A stretch of DNA of 64,000 nt from Cycas panzhihuaensis (taxonomy: Eukaryota; Cycadophyta). Below the pieces are notes generated by a model. The model had not been told where the DNA came from. It ran no database searches and worked only from the letters and a program-made list of their open reading frames with translations. The position numbers and the translations under genes are program-made. Every line of letters starts with the position of its first letter. Positions within the stretch are counted from its first letter, which is position 1. Positions 59,040-64,000 of the stretch are shown piece by piece. The stretch covers positions 170,321,741-170,385,740 of the forward strand of contig CM041465.1 in the NCBI GenBank assembly GCA_023213395.1, in the 5' to 3' direction.

Positions 59040-60300
59040 TCAATATCTTTTCAAATGATTTTTAATATTATGAATGAATTTAATATGTTACAAGAATTTC
59101 AATATAATATGCTACCATACATTACATCACATTAAAAATGTCAAGATACTAAGCTTGTTAAACTTTGAAAATTCTTCTATATATCAAGAAGCCTATTCTC
59201 ACTTTCCCTTCTATCTCTTAGTTGTGTTCCTTTTCCAACTTCTTTTTCTCCTCAAAGTCCCCTTTCAAGATGTTGCTTCTTCCTTTTATATAGACTATTA
59301 TAACAAGCATCTTTCCTTCCAATGAGTGAGGTTGATCATCCATTAATTACCTTCTACAAGTACCAAAATTAATCTTCTGTGTAGGATGAAAGAGGTAGGT
59401 AAAATTGAGCTTTCCTAATTGTCCAGTATGAGAATCTATGAGTAGCTTCACCAGTTATACAATTAATTGAGCTATATATGATGTTCCCACCTTTAAGTTA
59501 TTGCCTAATGAAAGGGTTTATAACTTACATCCTCAAAAACTTGTAATTTGGAGTCTCTATGGTGATGAAAAATGATGAAAGAAGATGCTAAGCCCTTTCC
59601 TCGAGGGGAGGGAGCTTGTTAGAGTTGAAGGTGATGAGGGGTTGTTATGTAGGTTTTACCCTAATTACATTGAATTCCCATAACTCTAGGGCATTAAGGA
59701 GTAGTTCCTTCTAGTATGTGTAACTTATGAAGATATCCATCATGCTCATGCTTATCAAAATAGCATGTATCTCTTTAATAATGCTTACATCTTTTTAAAT
59801 GATTTTCAATATTATGAATGAATTCAACATGTTACAAGCATTTCAATATAGTATGCTACTATACATTATATCACATTAAAGAATGTCAAGATACTAAGCA
59901 TGTTAAACTTTGAAAATCCTTCTATGTATCAAAATCCTACTCTTACTTTTCCTTCTATCTCTTAGTTGTGTTCCTTTCTCAACTCCTCCTTTTTCATCCC
60001 CATAGTCCCCTTCTAAGATGTTGCTTCTTCCTTTTATATATACAATTGTAACAAGAGTCTTTCCTTCCAATAAGTGAGGTTGGTCATCCATTAATTATCT
60101 TGTACGAGTACCAAAATTAATACTTCTATGCAAGATGAAAGATATAGGTAAAATTAAACTTCCTTATTGTCTAATATGGACATCTGTGAGCAACTTCACT
60201 AGTTATGGAATTAACTAAGCTATAAACGACGTTCCCCCCTTTAAGTTATTACTTAATGAAATGGGTTATAGCTTACATCCTCAAAAACTTATAATAATTT
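59040..60300 (-). repeat. Two ~500-bp units (B) separated by a partial 610-bp unit
   Basis: 59047-59540 and 59790-60300 are copies: tttt.aatgattttcaatattatgaatgaatt..., ...cttttatata.ac.atta..., ...gtgaggttg.tcatccattaat... and ...ttacatcctcaaaaactt. The partial 610-bp unit (59541-59780) lies between them, so a composite A-B block was itself duplicated. The content could be LTR or leader of element H. No gene seen. Confidence 0.82.
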
Positions 60301-60924
60301 TCTCAAACTTATCTTCTTATGAGGCCTTCATCTATGAGTTCTCTAATGCTTACCACACATCCCTTAATCCAATGGTCACTATTAAGTCATAATTTTACTT
60401 ACCTTATGAATTTTCACTTGCACATTCTAAGTTATAAAACCTTCTATTCCTTCCATGTGTGGCTTCTTATATTTTTATGAGTTGCAAGTCTCAAGTTGTC
60501 TTCTCTACTTACACTTATAACTTTTCTTTAATGGTGGCTTCCTTCTAACCCATAGTATGTGAGATGCAAGTTATAAGAATTTCCCTCATAAATTTCCAAC
60601 TCCATTTTTTCTAAGTCTTCTTACTAATGTACATTATATACATAAGGATGCTCCTACATCAATGCCCCTTAAGGATATATCAAGTAATATAGGGCCCTAA
60701 AAGGATTAAGTTAGCTGGGAAATGCCCTTAACTAAGTAAGAAACTAATAGATGGAGAGGAGGACCTCCATTGGTAGGCATGCTCTATGGGCATGCTTGCT
60801 AAGAGGAGTTAGAATAGATATCTAAGTATAATCTATGCAAATAAGTGACACCTATCCATGGACCCTGGGTAGCTTAAGGAGGATATGTGGCCCTTCCATA
60901 CATAGGCACTCCTTGTGGAAGAGT
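60301..60924. other. Possible LTR start (minus) at 60649-60655 and unassigned flank
   Basis: On the minus strand ATCCTTAAGGGGCATTGA precedes TGTAGGAGCATCC, which looks like a polypurine tract and an LTR start near 60655. If so, a 3' LTR extends left into the B repeats. I could not find its partner. 60660-60924 shows no feature. Confidence 0.35.
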
Positions 60925-61344
60925 TGTTGGGGTTAATGCTCATCACCCTACTCCCACCTTCTAACTAGGAGTGCACACATCACTCTCATCAATTTACACA
61001 TGCGGGTACTCACATGTGTAGGTAAGTATAAAGTAAGGTTGATTTAATTTAGGTTAATTTGAGTTAAGTTATTATTTTATTATTGTTTGAAGTTTAAGAG
61101 TTAAGGAGTTTCCCTCCTCCTCCAAACTATATATTTTGAGGGATGTTCAACCCTGGTGTCTTTAGACACTGCCTACTTTTGGACATTTATAATACTCTCT
61201 CTACAACAATGGATTGAATACAAAGCTCTTATGTTTATGCAACAATGATATATTGGTCTATGATTATTTGTTTATGTTCTATTATGTTCTCCATCACCAT
61301 TATTTTCCTACATTTGGTATCAGAGTTTGGTTTTAGCTCCTTCA
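60925..61344 (+). mobile_element. LTR family C, copy 3, with one extra primer-site unit
   Basis: Core 60925-61312 (TGTTGGGGTTAATG...TTTTCCTACA) matches copies 1 and 2. 61313-61344 is one unit starting TTTGGTATCAGAG and ending CTCCTTCA. A further primer site, tctagtatcagagc, starts at 61345. What follows is leader-like, so this is a 5' LTR rather than a solo one. Its 3' LTR is not in the window. Confidence 0.78.
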
Positions 61345-62480
61345 TCTAGTATCAGAGCAAGAAGATCTGTTAGTATTTTACTAGCCTCTTGAAGTTTTTG
61401 TGAAAAGCAAGAAGATTTATTGATATCTATAGCAGATCTACTCACAAGCAAGAAATATTGGTTATATTTATTTTCTACAAAGTTTTTTTAGTAGTTTCCT
61501 ACATTATTTTTTATCAGATTTGATTATTCTTGAAGATATACTTGTGATATAACAAACATATTTTAGATGTTTTTTTAGATTTGTGCAAGTGCATAGCTAC
61601 AAATAGTAAATATCAAGCTTTTATCATTCTATAGAGGTTTGATTAACAAGTTTTATATATTATTTGACCTTTTTCAAGCATATTTTTGTCTATTTATCTA
61701 ATATTTTTTCAGATTTGTGTAGGAGCATAACTACAAGCAATATTTATTCAAAGATTTTCTTTAGATATGCTATATATTTTTTAGATCTGCTTATTTTATT
61801 AATTATTTCACTATTTTTTTGTTTATTTATTTCAGATCTACAATATTTGCTTTAGATCTATAATATTAGCTACAGATCTGTAATATCTACTCTAGATCTG
61901 TAATACTTACTTCATATCTGTAATATTTATTCAAGGTTTCTTTCAGATCTGTATATTTTATCATATATTTGACCATTTTTTCAAGTTCTTTTTTATATTT
62001 ATAAGTTTTAGTACATATTCATCCCAACAAGCCATATAATATAGCAGATCTGCCTACTGGAGAAATATGTTTGAAACTTTGATTTATGTGGAAGAAGATC
62101 TCATCTTTGAAAGTCAACCTACTACAAATTTGCTACAGTTGCTTACTAGTTTCTTTATATTTTTTTTTATATTTAAACGCACACACACATACACAGATAT
62201 ATATATATATATATATCATGGTTCTTTGATATATCTACTCCAACATATTTAACATACTTCATATATAAATATACATGCATTTTATTTATTTGATATATTT
62301 CTATCAATATATTTAAAATTTTTCTGGTTTCATTTGTGGCTCTATTAAATCACCAGTTTTTTCTTTTTTTTTAAATATAAATTTTCTAAAATATTTCTTC
62401 TGTGATATATATATTCATTTTCAACCGAAAAAACTCAACATTTTTTTTTTTTTTTGTATAAATAAGTATTTTTTGAAATA
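61345..62480 (+). other. Leader of family C copy 3, with a 20-bp tandem repeat
   Basis: 61835-61934 is exactly five 20-bp units (gatct(g/a)taata(t/c)...), no indels. agatct occurs many more times before it. 62173-62217 is a (CA)n-(TA)n microsatellite. No gag frame was found; the leader runs out near 62480, where host-gene relics begin. Confidence 0.7.
61835..61934. repeat. 20-bp tandem repeat, five units
   Basis: Units start at 61835, 61855, 61875, 61895 and 61915, each of the form (g/t)atct..aatat...ct.. with a strict 20-bp period. It lies in the leader of a family C element. Confidence 0.92.
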
Positions 62481-62488
62481 TTCCTTCG

Positions 62489-62701
62489 TTATGATCCTTC
62501 ATTTCCCATATTGAGCAGCCATTGGCTCATAATCAAATCCTTTTTTAGTTGGATTAGTACATCCATTTTCTTTTTCTGTTGCAATTGCTCTACTAGTTCC
62601 TTTATGCTTGGATCATTGAGTAGGCCTGATATTATAGAAAAATCAAACAGATTTATTGAAATTACTACATCCTTCTCATTTCTTTGATATTTTGGTATCA
62701 T
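62489..62701 (-). pseudogene. AKR2-like exon relic
   Basis: The 70-residue frame contains LFDFSIISGLLNDPSIKELV. This matches the N-terminal block of plant ankyrin-repeat protein 2 (AKR2), where FDFS..(S/A).LNDPSI(K/R)E(L/M)AEQ is conserved. AKR2 is a cytosolic chaperone for chloroplast outer-membrane proteins. After KELVEQ the similarity is lost, replaced by a Gln/Lys-rich stretch (LQQKKKMDVLIQLKKD). No other exon of the gene is seen in the following bases, so it is probably a stray exon or retrocopy fragment. The match is short and made from memory of the family. Confidence 0.5.
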
Positions 62702-63102
62702 TATATATAATTTTTTGGTAAAAGAACTCTATAAAAATTTCTATAAATAGGATCGCCAAGAGAAATGATTTCGTGAAGATATTCATTGTGAGGATACTAA
62801 CTAGCTCTTGCAAAAGATATAAAAATAAAAACCCATATTATTAAGCAGCTCTCTCCCCCATGAAATGATCTAAGCATTCACTAGTAGGACCAAAAAAATA
62901 TAAATATAAATATAAACAGGCTACTAGAGTATCAATCTTCAGCTTAATTGAATAACATAGATTCTCTGGTTAGAGAGTCCACAAGAAATAGAAGCAAGTC
63001 CACTAACCAAGCTATTAAGTACATGGAAGATAAACAAAGAGCAAAGACAAGAACCAGATGCCTATAATCCCCATCAAGGCAAGTACTGATAAAGCGTGAT
63101 GC

Positions 63103-63521
63103 TTAGTCAATCACATTATATTCCTGCATCACAACTGGGAAGGCAATAAAGGTCTCAATGGACTTGAAACCAAAAGGTCTAGTTATCCTCACATCAGAGT
63201 TGATTCCATTGTTGTCAGTTAAGAAAACGGGGTCGTGGTTACTGCTAGTGGGAATATTGCAAGGTGTAGGGCTGCTCAGTGTAACTGCCTCACAAAGCTC
63301 ATGAGAATGATCACCCTTGTAAGGGATCCTAAATGTCCTAATAGCATTGGTCTCTTCTTTGATATAGGACAATAGCTTTCCAACATGATCCTTACACTGT
63401 ATAGCAACCTTAACACCAGATATATAGGTGGAGACCCTGGTGGCGTCATCTAGGTTCAAATTGAAGACCCTGGTGATGAACCCAGCAGCTCAGGTATCAC
63501 GATAAACTTGCCCCCATAAGC
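63103..63521 (-). pseudogene. Pollen Ole e 1/extensin-like protein pseudogene
   Basis: The minus-strand frame 63521-63103 follows the Pollen_Ole_e_1 domain: GQVYRDT.AAGF (family: G.VYCDTCRAGF), STYISGVKVAIQCKDH, then TFRIPYKGDHSHELCEAVTL, SSPTPCNI and LTDNNGINSDVRITRPFGF. These are secreted, Cys-bridged plant proteins of about 160 residues. Both Cys of CDTC are lost and a TGA stands at 63490-63492. A 33-bp in-frame insertion bounded by accagggtct repeats (63434-63477) adds 11 residues after AAGFI. The signal peptide exon was not found. The open 118 codons after Met 63459 keep the domain's core, so loss may be recent. Confidence 0.8.
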
Positions 63522-64000
63522 TACAATAACTAACGCTTATCGTATAAAAGATTGCCCTTATTAACCAAAGAGCATAGTTACATTAACAAACTAGCGACTG
63601 ACCCTCGCTCACAAATAGATATTCCTGTAAAATATACAAATATTAACTTCATTTTTCATCATATATAAAAGTCAAACCCCGTCTTGCACCTTAACACCAT
63701 TAGGGATTGCACGAACATTCAGGACTCAAACAAAATAATTTAACATAGGCATCCATACCTACCATACAATCCTCAACTCCCTCGGTCGAAGCACAATCTG
63801 CTGCACTTCAACAGATCTGTTTCTCCCCCGAGTAGCGGAAGCTCTGACATTTCCTTGAGGCCGCCTCCATCCTTCGTGCTCTGCGTGACAGGTATGCGCA
63901 TGGTGACTGTGACAGTGAGGTGCAGCAAGTGGCAACACACAACGAACATTCATGGCGGCATCTGTTGATTCAAATATTCTTTAGTTTTTTATATTTTTTT
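63522..64000. other. Right edge, no gene assigned
   Basis: GC-richer 63770-63960 has an open 64-codon minus frame (Met 63953) with a His-rich start, but it matches nothing known to me and does not join to the Ole e 1 frame. It could be the old 5' region of that gene. Confidence 0.35.

Noticed and set aside
61322-61326. AGAGT after the family C copy 3 core as a target duplication of AGAGT at 60920-60924
   Set aside because: It falls within the primer-site motif (CAGAGT) and not after a CA terminus; likely chance.
63759-63953. His-rich 64-codon frame as exon 1 of the Ole e 1-like gene
   Set aside because: No signal peptide pattern expected for that family and no in-frame splice to the domain could be shown.
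1-64000. An autonomous, currently active retrotransposon
   Set aside because: Every polyprotein found has stops, frameshifts, lost catalytic residues or missing domains.

Overview
This window is plant nuclear DNA dominated by old, nested, decayed LTR retrotransposons, with only three traces of host genes. Very high A+T, 5-bp target duplications, initiator-tRNA-Met primer sites (TGGTATCAGAGC-like), and Ty1/copia and Ty3/gypsy polyproteins broken by many stops all fit a large, slowly purged seed-plant genome. A gymnosperm such as a conifer is my best guess, by inference only. I found no intact protein gene, no tRNA or rRNA gene and no CRISPR array.

Layout. 1-624: 5' end of a minus-strand element of LTR family C. 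2635-21629: a three-level nest. A minus-strand Ty3/gypsy element (K) has its gag split by a short copia relic (J, 3074-5814, duplication ATGCT). K's 5' LTR is split by non-autonomous element E (7467-19689). E itself contains a full-length Ty3/gypsy element (L, 8758-15165, duplication ATATG) and, inside E's own LTR, a small non-autonomous element (F, 17197-19500, duplication ACTTA). 25954-34287: a full-length copia element (copia-1, duplication TTAAG) with a solo LTR of another family (30193-30814, duplication ACTAT) in its protease. 35465-37350: an LRR receptor-kinase pseudogene with a well preserved kinase half and one intron. 38291-47515: an LTR of family D, a long snap-back repeat, a degenerate copia element (copia-2), a solo LTR of family C (44823-45416, duplication TTAGT) and a 5'-truncated third copia (copia-3). 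49203-53197: a gag-protease-only Ty3/gypsy element (G). 54296-60300: degenerate minisatellite and a tandemly amplified gag-protease segment of a minus-strand gypsy element (H). 60925-64000: another family C LTR and its leader, an AKR2-like exon relic and a broken pollen Ole e 1-like gene.

Most notable observation. In at least four LTR families here (C, E, F and copia-1) the 3' end of the LTR carries extra tRNA-Met primer-binding-site motifs, in C and E as tandem 32-40 bp units that each end like an LTR terminus. Target duplications place these units inside the integrated LTR. The solo family C LTR has four such units in a row. This suggests that U5 grows when reverse transcription is primed from a downstream duplicate of the primer site. 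It is seen in sequence for the motifs and boundaries; the mechanism is inference.
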